DNA from: Candidatus Aerophobota bacterium
Lineage (GTDB): Bacteria; Aerophobota; Aerophobia; Aerophobales; JAGHCO01
Direction: 5' to 3'
DNA length: 10,929 bases
Assembly: GCA_021160405.1 (NCBI GenBank)
Contig: JAGHCO010000016.1
Location: 1-10,929, forward strand
The notes beneath the pieces are model-generated. The model searched no databases, was not told the DNA's origin, and was given only the letters and a program-made list of their open reading frames with translations. The position numbers were made by a program, and so were the translations under genes. Positions within the stretch are counted from its first letter, which is position 1. Each line of letters starts with the position of its first letter. This document shows, one piece after another, positions 1 through 6,509 of this stretch.

Positions 1-867
1 CCTACTCTAAGTTTTAGAGAATTTCTTATCTTCAAGAACCAGCATAGATTAGCACAAATGCTCCCCAAATCTGTTTTTGCTAATATCAAAATTATACAAG
101 CACTTAATCCAGACCAGATAAGATTTCATACCAATGAGCTTAACCTTATGTATGAAGAATTTGCTTTATATGGAGGATATCCAGCAGTTGTTTTAAATCA
201 CGATAAAAATGATAAGGCTGAGTTGCTTTTAGAAATAGTTAATTCTTATATTCGCAAAGATATTAAGGATCTATCGCGCATTGATAATATAACAGGTTTT
301 AACAGGTTAATACAACTGAGTGCAGCACAATGTGGCAAGCTTATTAACATAGCAGAATTATCTTCGAGCTTAGGTATCAGCAAACAAACGGTTAAAAAGT
401 ATCTGTTTTTATTGGAGAATACATTTATCATAACATTACTGTTACCTTATTTTACTAACAAACGTAAAGAGATAACGAAAATGCCTAAAATTTATATGCA
501 AGATACAGGCCTGCGAAACTCTATACTGAGTGATTTTACCCCATTAAACTTCCGAGCTGACAGAGGAGAAATTGTCGAAAATGTAGTGTTTTCTCAACTT
601 TTAAAGAATAAGTCTTCCTTAACCAATGTTTTCTTCTGGAGGTCACTTTCAAAAGCTGAGGTAGATTTTGTGGTGAAATCGGATTTGCTCATACCTGTTG
701 AGGTAAAGTACCGTAGTTTTAAAAGTCCAAGTATTTCCAGAAGTATGAGAAATTTTCTCCAAAACTACAAGCCTCCTTATGCTTTTGTAGTTACAAAGGA
801 TTTTATCGGCAGTAGAAAATATGATGGCATCTTAGTTTATTTTATCCCCTGCTGGCTTGTTGGCTAA
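1..867 (+). CDS. ATP-binding protein, AAA_14/DUF4143 family (5' end outside window)
   Basis: The frame is open from base 1, so the gene starts upstream. The 288 visible codons are the C-terminal two thirds of a protein usually about 380-420 residues long; the Walker A and B motifs should lie in the missing part. The first codons read TLSFREFL, the conserved stretch that follows the ATPase core in this family. Next come YGGYPAVV (about 169-192), a helix-turn-helix-like segment (about 340-420) and the DUF4143 signature with MQDTGLRNSIL (496-528). A PD-(D/E)XK-like fold follows, with GEIVENVVFSQL (565-600), AEVDFVV (655-675) and PVEVKY (691-708). Family members are common, poorly characterised ATPases, often in accessory regions and sometimes thought to relate to toxin-antitoxin or mobile elements; that role is not shown here. 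The C-terminus looks intact. An internal ATG at 58 is not the true start because homology runs through it. Confidence 0.85.
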   Translation, partial: PTLSFREFLIFKNQHRLAQMLPKSVFANIKIIQALNPDQIRFHTNELNLMYEEFALYGGYPAVVLNHDKNDKAELLLEIVNSYIRKDIKDLSRIDNITGFNRLIQLSAAQCGKLINIAELSSSLGISKQTVKKYLFLLENTFIITLLLPYFTNKRKEITKMPKIYMQDTGLRNSILSDFTPLNFRADRGEIVENVVFSQLLKNKSSLTNVFFWRSLSKAEVDFVVKSDLLIPVEVKYRSFKSPSISRSMRNFLQNYKPPYAFVVTKDFIGSRKYDGILVYFIPCWLVG

Positions 868-937
868 ACAAATAAAAATTCTCTCACTATCTTGGTAAAT
901 ACTTAGTAAACCATTTGAAAGCTCTCCATTCGTAAAT

Positions 938-966
938 TTGACTTTCTGTGTTGTTTTTAGTATAAT
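938..966 (+). promoter_or_regulatory. sigma-70 type promoter for the gpgS unit
   Basis: TTGACT at 938-943 and a perfect TATAAT at 961-966 are separated by 17 bp, the optimal spacing. Only one base differs from the consensus -35 and none from the -10. Transcription would begin near 973 and give a leader of roughly 290 nt before the gpgS start at 1261. No other gene lies between, so this is the likely promoter for gpgS and the following glycosyltransferase. The assignment is by consensus only. Confidence 0.7.
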
Positions 967-1077
967 ATAAAAGGATTAGTAACTATTTGCCAACTCTACA
1001 CGAATTCACTCCCGATTCTCCCATGAAATACTCTGCTTTACGCAATAATTAATGACTAATAGCAACAAGGCTAGTAA

Positions 1078-1120
1078 ATCCTCAGTGAGCCCCGTTATCT
1101 GTGAGGGATGAAAGTCTGAA
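1078..1120 (+). other. possible degenerate group II intron 3' remnant
   Basis: ATCCTCA (1078-1084) can pair with TGAGGGAT (1102-1109). The segment in between and after reads GTGAGCCCCGTTATCTGTGA and then GGGATGAAAGTC. This recalls the end of bacterial group II introns, where domain V (GAGCC...CGGTTC) is followed by TGTGAGGG and a GAAA-containing loop. Domain V itself would have to be largely deleted, and no reverse transcriptase is present. This is a weak resemblance recalled by eye, so it may instead be part of an unrelated dispersed repeat. Confidence 0.2.
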
Positions 1121-1139
1121 ACAATCTTTTAGGAGATAG

Positions 1140-1202
1140 AACAGGCGAGACGCCCGTCCTACCAGAGGTGAACAATAAGCGTAGGACAGGCTCTTACCTG
1201 TT
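1140..1202. repeat. inverted pair of a dispersed AACAGG...GTCCTAC repeat
   Basis: The left arm (1140-1162) begins AACAGGCGAGACGCC and ends GTCCTAC. The right arm (1181-1202) is an imperfect reverse complement, beginning GTAGGACAGGC and ending CCTGTT. The outer 6 bp and inner 7 bp pair perfectly, with a few mismatches and one base of length difference in the middle; the spacer is 18 bp. The unit resembles short palindromic intergenic repeats found scattered in many environmental bacterial genomes. It lies inside the predicted gpgS leader and could fold there as a long hairpin. No function is shown. Confidence 0.65.
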
Positions 1203-1246
1203 ATGATATACGTGCTTCACTGAATATTTACAAGAGCCATAAGCTT

Positions 1247-1254
1247 GGAGGTGA
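1247..1254 (+). promoter_or_regulatory. Shine-Dalgarno site deciding the TTG start of gpgS
   Basis: GGAGGTGA lies 6 nt upstream of the TTG at 1261. It is the only strong ribosome binding site in front of the frame and supports TTG as the start codon. The resulting N-terminus (MGWKTKLDNW) precedes the glycosyltransferase fold by a plausible distance. Confidence 0.8.
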
Positions 1255-1260
1255 GGAATT

Positions 1261-2250
1261 TTGGGATGGAAAACAAAATTAGATAATTGGCTTAGGACAA
1301 ACACTTATCATCACTCCTCTTTTTCTAATATAAAACGATTAATACAGCTAAAAGAAAAAAAGGATTTAAAAATTAGTCTTGGCTTTCCTACCCTAAATGA
1401 AGAGAAAACTATAGGTGAGGAAATTAAAATTATGAGAGATGAGCTGCAGATACGCTATCCCTTATTGGATGAGATTGCCGTTATAGATTCAGGCTCTACC
1501 GACCATACCAGAGAAATTGCTGGGGAAGCTGGAGCTGATGTATATTTAGCTTCTGAATGTCTACCACAATACGGAGTTATTCAAGGTAAAGGAGAGAATC
1601 TCTGGAAAAGTCTTTATCTTTTAAAAGGGGATATAATCCTGTGGATAGATGCAGATATTAAAAATATCCATCCTAAATTTGCCTATGGTCTTGTGGGTCC
1701 TCTCTTAAAATATGACCATTTAAATTATGTCAAGGCATTTTACGAAAGACCCTTAAAAGTTGGGAAACGAATGAGACCTTCAGGCGGGGGAAGAGTTACA
1801 AAAATTTTGGTTCGCCCTCTTCTGGCAAACTTTTATCCTGAACTTTCCGGATTTCTCCAGCCTCTTTCTGGTGAATATGCTGGTAGAAGAGAAATTCTTG
1901 AAAAGCTCCCCTTTCGTGTAGGCTATGGAATAGAGGTAGGACTGTTAATAGATATTTATGAGAAATGGGGATTGGAAAGCTTAGCTCAGGTAGATATGGA
2001 TAAAAGAGTTCATAGAAACCGAGGATTGGATGAGCTGGAAAAAATGTCCTTTGCTATTATGCACACTTTTTTTACTCGACTTCAGCAGCAAGGAGTTATA
2101 TCTATAAACAAGCAAATTGAAGAAAGCTTCAATTTAGCTAAAATACGGGGAGAAGAGATCATTTTAAAGCGAGAAAAATTCACTTTTGTGGAAAGAGCAC
2201 CTATGATTGAAATCAAAGAGTATAGAGAAAAAAGAGGTTTGATTCACTAA
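1261..2250 (+). CDS. gpgS: glucosyl-3-phosphoglycerate synthase (GT81 family)
   Basis: This predicted cytosolic GT-A glycosyltransferase of 329 residues joins glucose from a nucleotide sugar (UDP- or GDP-glucose) to 3-phosphoglycerate. The product is glucosyl-3-phosphoglycerate, precursor of glucosylglycerate-type compatible solutes and, in mycobacteria, of methylglucose lipopolysaccharide. Motifs in order are GFPTLNEEKTIG (41-52, nucleotide-binding start of the fold), DSGSTD (76-81), KGENLW (110-115), the metal-binding DAD at 130-132, GGGRVT (175-180), PLSGEYAGRR (201-210), GYGIEVGLLID (221-231) and HRN (251-253). These match GT81 GpgS and not the GT55 mannosyl-3-phosphoglycerate synthases. 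The start is TTG with a strong ribosome binding site. Only 7 bp separate it from the next glycosyltransferase, so the two are probably cotranscribed from the promoter at 938. The expected phosphatase (GpgP/MggB) is not in this window. Confidence 0.9.
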   Translation: MGWKTKLDNWLRTNTYHHSSFSNIKRLIQLKEKKDLKISLGFPTLNEEKTIGEEIKIMRDELQIRYPLLDEIAVIDSGSTDHTREIAGEAGADVYLASECLPQYGVIQGKGENLWKSLYLLKGDIILWIDADIKNIHPKFAYGLVGPLLKYDHLNYVKAFYERPLKVGKRMRPSGGGRVTKILVRPLLANFYPELSGFLQPLSGEYAGRREILEKLPFRVGYGIEVGLLIDIYEKWGLESLAQVDMDKRVHRNRGLDELEKMSFAIMHTFFTRLQQQGVISINKQIEESFNLAKIRGEEIILKREKFTFVERAPMIEIKEYREKRGLIH

Positions 2251-2257
2251 TTGAAAA

Positions 2258-3499
2258 ATGAGTAAAAAAATTGCCCTGATTCACTACTCCTATCCTCCAG
2301 TAGTGGGGGGGGTAGAATTTGTAATTCGCTTTCATGCTAAGCTATTTGTTAAGGACCATCACCAGGTAAGAATTATAACTGGAGAGGGGGAGGAAAATAC
2401 TCCAAATATTGAGATAAAGATAATTCCAGAGATTAAATCTCTTTCTCACAGCTATCCTAATATAGATGAGGAATTAAAGCAAGGAATAGTTTCAGAGAAA
2501 TTCTATCAGCTAAAAGAGGTAATTTCTCGCAGGATAAAAGAAACACTAAAAGATGTAGATGTATGCATAATCCATAATGTGATGACTATGCATTTTAACC
2601 TTGCCCTAACATCTGCTCTAAATGAAATTATTAATGATTCTTTCTCTAAAATAAAATTTTACATCTGGTGTCACGATGCCACCTTAACTAATCCTTCTTA
2701 CCTGCAACTAATAAAAAAACCTCAGGATTATCCCTGGAGCCTTTTAAGTAGATTCAATAAAAAAGCCGAGTATATCACTATTTCCCAGTTAAGGAAAAGG
2801 CAGCTTTCTAATCTGTTTAGGATAAAAGAGGATTACATTAAAGTTGTACCCAATGGAATAGATATTAAATCTTTTTTAAACTTATCTGGCCCCATCTGGA
2901 AATTAGCCCAGGATAAGAAGCTATTTGATGCTGATCTGGTTATGTTTTTCCCTTCCCGTATATTAAAGCGTAAAAACTACGAGCTGGGAATTAAAGTTGT
3001 AAAAGAATTTAAAAAGATGGGTAAGAATTGTAAATTTTTAATTACCGCTTCCCCTGATCCTCATAATCCTGAAGCTTCCAGATATTCTAACTATATACAT
3101 CAGCTCTCCCGCAAGCTAAAAGTAGAGGAAGATATAATTTTTATTCAAGATTTAAAGGAGGAGTATGCTCTTAAAATGGACTATCAAGAGATAAAAAATC
3201 TTTACTCTATCTGTGACTTATTGCTTCTCACCTCATCTCAAGAAGGATTTGGAATTCCCCTTTTAGAAGCAGGTGCTATGAAACTGCCTATTGTCTGCAG
3301 CAATATAGAGCCCCTTTCTGAAATTTTGGATGATTTTACCCTCAAATTTGACTTAAAAGATTCCCCTTCTCTTATAGCACAAAGAATCTTGGAGTATATT
3401 AACCATCAACCAACATTTTTTATGTTTAAAAAAGTGGTGAGGAATTATTCCTGGGATACAATTTACCGAGATTATTTAAAAAATATAGTAACTGTTTAG
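2258..3499 (+). CDS. GT4 family glycosyltransferase, candidate mannosylglucosyl-3-phosphoglycerate synthase
   Basis: This GT-B fold enzyme has 413 residues. GGVE (17-20) is in the N-terminal acceptor domain. VVPNGID (196-202) marks the interdomain region, and FPSRILKRKN (231-240) carries the Arg/Lys donor-phosphate contacts. EGFGIPLLEAG (329-339) is the GT4 E-x7-E motif (E329 and E337). Its position 7 bp after gpgS suggests that it acts on glucosyl-3-phosphoglycerate. In Persephonella, gpgS is followed by mggA, which adds mannose from GDP-mannose to that intermediate; the same role here is an inference from context and overall family. The donor sugar cannot be read from sequence by eye. No good ribosome binding site precedes the ATG, so translation is probably coupled to gpgS. 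A generic cell-surface glycosyltransferase remains possible. Confidence 0.8.
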   Translation: MSKKIALIHYSYPPVVGGVEFVIRFHAKLFVKDHHQVRIITGEGEENTPNIEIKIIPEIKSLSHSYPNIDEELKQGIVSEKFYQLKEVISRRIKETLKDVDVCIIHNVMTMHFNLALTSALNEIINDSFSKIKFYIWCHDATLTNPSYLQLIKKPQDYPWSLLSRFNKKAEYITISQLRKRQLSNLFRIKEDYIKVVPNGIDIKSFLNLSGPIWKLAQDKKLFDADLVMFFPSRILKRKNYELGIKVVKEFKKMGKNCKFLITASPDPHNPEASRYSNYIHQLSRKLKVEEDIIFIQDLKEEYALKMDYQEIKNLYSICDLLLLTSSQEGFGIPLLEAGAMKLPIVCSNIEPLSEILDDFTLKFDLKDSPSLIAQRILEYINHQPTFFMFKKVVRNYSWDTIYRDYLKNIVTV

Positions 3500-3671
3500 C
3501 CACTAAGTCACCAAGACACAAAGAAGTGATATAAATTTTAAACCTCTATTGGACAAAGAAGGATCCATTGCTAAAAAAAATTAACCACTGAAGGCGCAGA
3601 GGATGCTGAAAATTTTAAGAAAAGGTTTTCTTGGTGTGTTCGTGCCTTGGTGGCTGAATGGTTAAAAGAAA
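3500..3671. repeat. intergenic palindromic repeat region (CCACTAAG / CCTTGGTGG type)
   Basis: The gap between the GT4 gene and the DUF763 gene is almost entirely repeat. A 24-bp arm at 3500-3523 starting CCACTAAGTCACC is matched at 19 of 24 positions by the reverse complement of 3630-3653, which ends CGTGCCTTGGTGG. Nested within the right half, TTAACCA (3581-3587) and TGGTTAA (3659-3665) form perfect 7-bp inverted ends of an 85-bp unit, with an AAGAAAA/TTTTCTT palindrome at 3617-3632. The wording (accactgaaggcgcagagg ... gtgccttggtgg) is a dispersed intergenic repeat style seen in many uncultured bacterial genomes. It encodes no transposase. No separate promoter or terminator was recognised. 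Confidence 0.65.
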
Positions 3672-4745
3672 ATGAAAAGGACAGGGATAGCTGATCTACC
3701 TCTACATTATGGCAGAGCTCCTGCCTGGCTTTTTACCCGGATGAGAAACCTTGCCCGGGAGATTACTATAGCTATTGTTAGTGAATATGGACCTGAGCAG
3801 TTTTTGAGGAAAATTTCCGATCCCTTGTGGTTTCAAGCTTTTGGATGTGTTTTAGGATTTGACTGGCACTCATCGGGGCTAACTACCACTGTTTGTGGAG
3901 CCTTGAAAGAAGGGGTAAGGGGGCTGGAAAAGGAGCTGGATATTTTTGTAGTGGGAGGAAAAGGAAAGGCATCCCGTAAAACTCCTCAGGAAATTCTTAA
4001 AGTAGGAGATTTAACTTCTTTAAATCCTCATCCCTTAATCTATGCCAGTAGAATGGTAGCCAAAGTAGATACATCTGCTCTTCAGGATGGTTTTCAGCTC
4101 TATCATCATTGTTTTATATTCACCAAATCTGGTAAATGGGCAGTTATTCAACAGGGAATGAATGAAAATTTAAGGTATGCCAGAAGGTATCACTGGATAG
4201 GAGAAAAGGTAAAAAGCTTTGTATGTGAGCCTCATTCTGCTATATGCTGTGATTTAAAAAAAGAAGGATTAAATATGGTAGCCAAAGAAAGCGATAAATC
4301 CAGATCTACATCTACTCTCCTTTCTCGAGAGCATCCTTCCCGCATAATTAAGGAACTAAAAACAATTAAAAGAGTAAAATTTGCCCCTTTTCCTAATTTT
4401 TCCCTGGAAGATATACACCCTGAGAGATTAGAAAAAACTCTCCAGTTAGCGTATGAAAAATCACCTGAAAGTTTTGAAGAGCTTTTAGGGACAAGGGGAG
4501 TGGGAGCTAAAACTATAAGAGCTTTAGCTTTAGTAGCAGATTTGCTTTACGGAGCAAAGCCAAGTTTTAAAGATCCAGCTACTTACAGTTTTGCTCATGG
4601 AGGAAAAGATGGTTATCCTTATCCTGTAGATAAATCTACTTATGATGAGACTATCCAAACTCTTAGGCAAGCACTAAAAGAGGCGAAAATTGGAAGAAGT
4701 GAAAAGATAAAAGCTATAAAAAGATTAGTTAAAATCAGCAGTTGA
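3672..4745 (+). CDS. DUF763 domain-containing protein
   Basis: This 357-residue protein of unknown function belongs to the DUF763 family (COG1415), found in archaea and scattered bacteria. The N-terminus MKRTGIADLPLHYGRAP is the family hallmark and fixes the start. Other conserved blocks are WHSSGLTTTVCGALKEGV (65-82), HHCFIF..GKWAVIQQGMN (145-163), HPSRIIKEL (221-229), and DPATYSFAHGGKDGYPYPVD (301-320). Residues 269-290 contain a helix-hairpin-helix motif centred on LLGTRGVGAKTIRAL, suggesting contact with DNA or another nucleic acid; this is inferred, as no activity is established. There is no signal peptide or membrane segment. No clear Shine-Dalgarno site precedes the ATG, because a dispersed repeat ends only 6 bp upstream. 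The 3' end overlaps the convergent cbiB gene by 11 bp. Confidence 0.85.
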   Translation: MKRTGIADLPLHYGRAPAWLFTRMRNLAREITIAIVSEYGPEQFLRKISDPLWFQAFGCVLGFDWHSSGLTTTVCGALKEGVRGLEKELDIFVVGGKGKASRKTPQEILKVGDLTSLNPHPLIYASRMVAKVDTSALQDGFQLYHHCFIFTKSGKWAVIQQGMNENLRYARRYHWIGEKVKSFVCEPHSAICCDLKKEGLNMVAKESDKSRSTSTLLSREHPSRIIKELKTIKRVKFAPFPNFSLEDIHPERLEKTLQLAYEKSPESFEELLGTRGVGAKTIRALALVADLLYGAKPSFKDPATYSFAHGGKDGYPYPVDKSTYDETIQTLRQALKEAKIGRSEKIKAIKRLVKISS

Positions 4746-5670
4746 GAATCTTACCTATTCCTATAATTACCAGACAAAGTAAAATCCAAAGTAAGATAGA
4801 TATCTTTGCTATATTTATCTCAGAAATAACGAGCCGGGGGGACAGGGAGTTGTTGGCGTTTCCTAACCTGTAGTGCCCTACCTTTTCCAACTGAACTGAA
4901 AGTGCCCCGGCAATAGCACTCATTGGCCAACCAGCATTGGGACTATCAGTTTTTTTATGATCGTGAAGCATAACTTGCCAGGCACCTCTGCCATTTCCTT
5001 TGCACAGATAAGTAGCTATAACCAGAAGTACCCCAGAGATCCTTGCTGGAATAAAATTTAACACATCATCCAGCCTGGCAGAAAATTTCCCTAAATACTC
5101 ATATTTCCCATGATACCCAATTCTAGCATCAAAAGTATTCACTACACGATAAGCTATAGCTCCCGGCACTCCAAGGAAAAGAAAATAAAAGACAGGAGCT
5201 ACAAAGCTATCACAAATATTCTCTGCCACCGATTCTACTGTAGCTGATACTAAAAGTGGTTTATTAAGCCTATCTACATCCCTGCTAACTAAAGACTTCA
5301 TTTTAGCTCGTGCCTCTTTTAAATCACCTCTCTCAAGTAGCTCCTTTACCCTTAATGCTGCCTTCCGTAGCTCCTTAACTGAGAAAGCTGACTTAAACAC
5401 AAACCCAGCAATTAAAATATAGGCTAATGTGCTAACATTCTTAAGATAAGATAAAAGAAAATAGATAGGCACAGAAAAAATAGCTACTGTTAATATCACT
5501 ATTACACAGCCATAGATGAGCTGAGCATACCAATTTTTCTTAGGAGCAAATCTTAACTCTAAGGAGATAACCTTACCTATCCAAATTACAGGATGAATGA
5601 AGCGGGGATACTCTCCTATGGTAAGATCAATAACAAAGGATAGAAGTAAAATAATTACACTTTCCATCAC
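4735..5670 (-). CDS. cbiB: adenosylcobinamide-phosphate synthase
   Basis: CbiB (CobD in the aerobic nomenclature) is an inner-membrane enzyme that attaches (R)-1-amino-2-propanol or its phosphate to adenosylcobyric acid, forming adenosylcobinamide (phosphate). The 311-residue length is typical. Family motifs are DLTIGEYPRFIHPVIWIGK (15-33), ESVAENICDSFVAPVFY (146-162), YRVVNTFDARIGY (174-186), and NAGWPMSAIAGAL (245-257). Hydrophobic segments lie at about 5-18, 50-75, 80-95, 155-175, 205-223 and 288-308. The frame opens with GTG at 5670 followed directly by ATG at 5667, and either could be the start; AAGGTG overlaps them and the ribosome binding site is weak. The gene is 10 bp downstream of the AcsE-like methyltransferase and last in the cobO-cbiA-acsE-cbiB unit. 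Its end overlaps the convergent DUF763 gene, leaving no room for a terminator between them. Confidence 0.94.
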   Translation of the reverse strand: MMESVIILLLSFVIDLTIGEYPRFIHPVIWIGKVISLELRFAPKKNWYAQLIYGCVIVILTVAIFSVPIYFLLSYLKNVSTLAYILIAGFVFKSAFSVKELRKAALRVKELLERGDLKEARAKMKSLVSRDVDRLNKPLLVSATVESVAENICDSFVAPVFYFLFLGVPGAIAYRVVNTFDARIGYHGKYEYLGKFSARLDDVLNFIPARISGVLLVIATYLCKGNGRGAWQVMLHDHKKTDSPNAGWPMSAIAGALSVQLEKVGHYRLGNANNSLSPRLVISEINIAKISILLWILLCLVIIGIGKILNC

Positions 5671-5680
5671 CTTAAAATTG

Positions 5681-6481
5681 TTATTTTAACTTTCCTTCCC
5701 TGTATGCAGAAATATAATTCATACAATACTCATCCAATCCAAGCACCGCCTGGGCTGAAAGTAAAGTGCTCATCATTCCAGGCTCGGATGGATCAATAAT
5801 CGCCCCATCACATCCAGCCCCAATAAGCATAGCCAGAAAAGCTTTATTTAAATTATTACGGATAGGGAGTCCAAAAGAGATGTTTGACAATCCAAGAGCA
5901 ATGTGGGCTTGTGGAAATTCTTTTCTGGTTACAGCAATAGCTTCTAAGATAAACTTTGCCTGCCCTGGATTAGTTGATGCAGGACGGACAAGATAATCAA
6001 AGTAAACTTTATTTAAAGGGATGCCTTCAGATTCAACTATTTTTACTAACTTTCTTGCAATTTCTACTCTACCCTGCAAGTCTTCTGGCATACCATTATC
6101 ATCCATTGTTAGAGCAATTACACCTGTCTTGTATTTCTTTACCAGAGGCAAGATCCCCTCAATGCGTGCTTTTTCTCCGGTTATAGAATTTATTATAGTC
6201 CCATCTCTGTTGCATATTTTCACTCCTTCTTCAATTGCTTTGGGATTGGTTGAATCAAATACAAGAGGAAGCTGCGTTGCCTTTGATACTACCTCGGTTA
6301 ACCATCTCATATCATCTACTTCTTTTGCCGGATCACCACCAGCATTAACATCTATGTGGGTAGCACCTGCCTTAGTTTGCCTGTCTGCCTCAGAAGCAAT
6401 AAAATCAGCGTCCCTCTTCCATACCTTCTCTCTAATACTTTTCCTGGTCATATTGATGCGCTCTGCAATAATTGTAAACAA
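5681..6481 (-). CDS. acsE: methyltetrahydrofolate:corrinoid methyltransferase, AcsE-like
   Basis: This is a cytosolic TIM-barrel enzyme of the pterin-binding (DHPS-like) family, 266 residues, close to the length of acetogen MeTr/AcsE. AcsE moves the methyl group of methyl-tetrahydrofolate to the Co(I) corrinoid of an iron-sulfur protein in the Wood-Ljungdahl pathway. Folate-binding residues appear in register: DVNAGG (44-49), D76 in FDSTN, N98 in INS, D162 in FDYLVRP, and N200 in GLSNISFGLP. These correspond to the known D75, N96, D160 and N199 of the Moorella enzyme. The start is TTG with a strong AAGGAGG site. The gene lies between cbiA and cbiB, which ties methyl transfer to corrinoid supply. 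No corrinoid iron-sulfur protein or CO dehydrogenase gene is visible, so it could serve another corrinoid protein. The acsE symbol is by residue match, not by context. Confidence 0.85.
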   Translation of the reverse strand: MFTIIAERINMTRKSIREKVWKRDADFIASEADRQTKAGATHIDVNAGGDPAKEVDDMRWLTEVVSKATQLPLVFDSTNPKAIEEGVKICNRDGTIINSITGEKARIEGILPLVKKYKTGVIALTMDDNGMPEDLQGRVEIARKLVKIVESEGIPLNKVYFDYLVRPASTNPGQAKFILEAIAVTRKEFPQAHIALGLSNISFGLPIRNNLNKAFLAMLIGAGCDGAIIDPSEPGMMSTLLSAQAVLGLDEYCMNYISAYREGKLK

Positions 6482-6487
6482 CTTTTT

Positions 6488-6494
6488 CCTCCTT
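6488..6494 (-). promoter_or_regulatory. Shine-Dalgarno site deciding the TTG start of acsE
   Basis: Read on the - strand, AAGGAGG lies 6 nt before the TTG at 6481. It sits inside the 28-bp gap after the cbiA stop, so the methyltransferase has its own strong translation signal despite being in an operon. The TTG start gives MFTIIAERIN, matching the usual N-terminus of the family. Confidence 0.85.
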
Positions 6495-6509
6495 GTTTAA
6501 TTTTTGACA

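Larger units (their letters stand above)
868..1260. other. 393-bp intergenic region: promoter, possible intron relic, inverted repeats
   Basis: No convincing gene is present on either strand; the longest frames are very short and lack family resemblance. The gap contains a sigma-70 type promoter (938-966), a small hairpin with a sequence reminiscent of a group II intron 3' end (about 1078-1120), and an inverted pair of a short dispersed repeat (1140-1202). The ribosome binding site of gpgS is at 1247-1254. No clear rho-independent terminator for the upstream ATPase gene was found, and no known riboswitch motif was recognised. Confidence 0.7.

Noticed and set aside
1140..1202. CRISPR-like repeat array
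   Set aside because: There are only two copies, in opposite orientation and without regular spacers, and no cas genes are present.
1020..1260. Small leader peptide genes in the gpgS leader
   Set aside because: The ATGs present (for example at 1109) meet stops within a few codons and have no ribosome binding site of note.
6021..6500. Open + strand frame of 159 codons opposite the AcsE-like gene
   Set aside because: It is antisense to a gene with well-placed folate-binding residues, has no family resemblance, and its start has no clear ribosome binding site.
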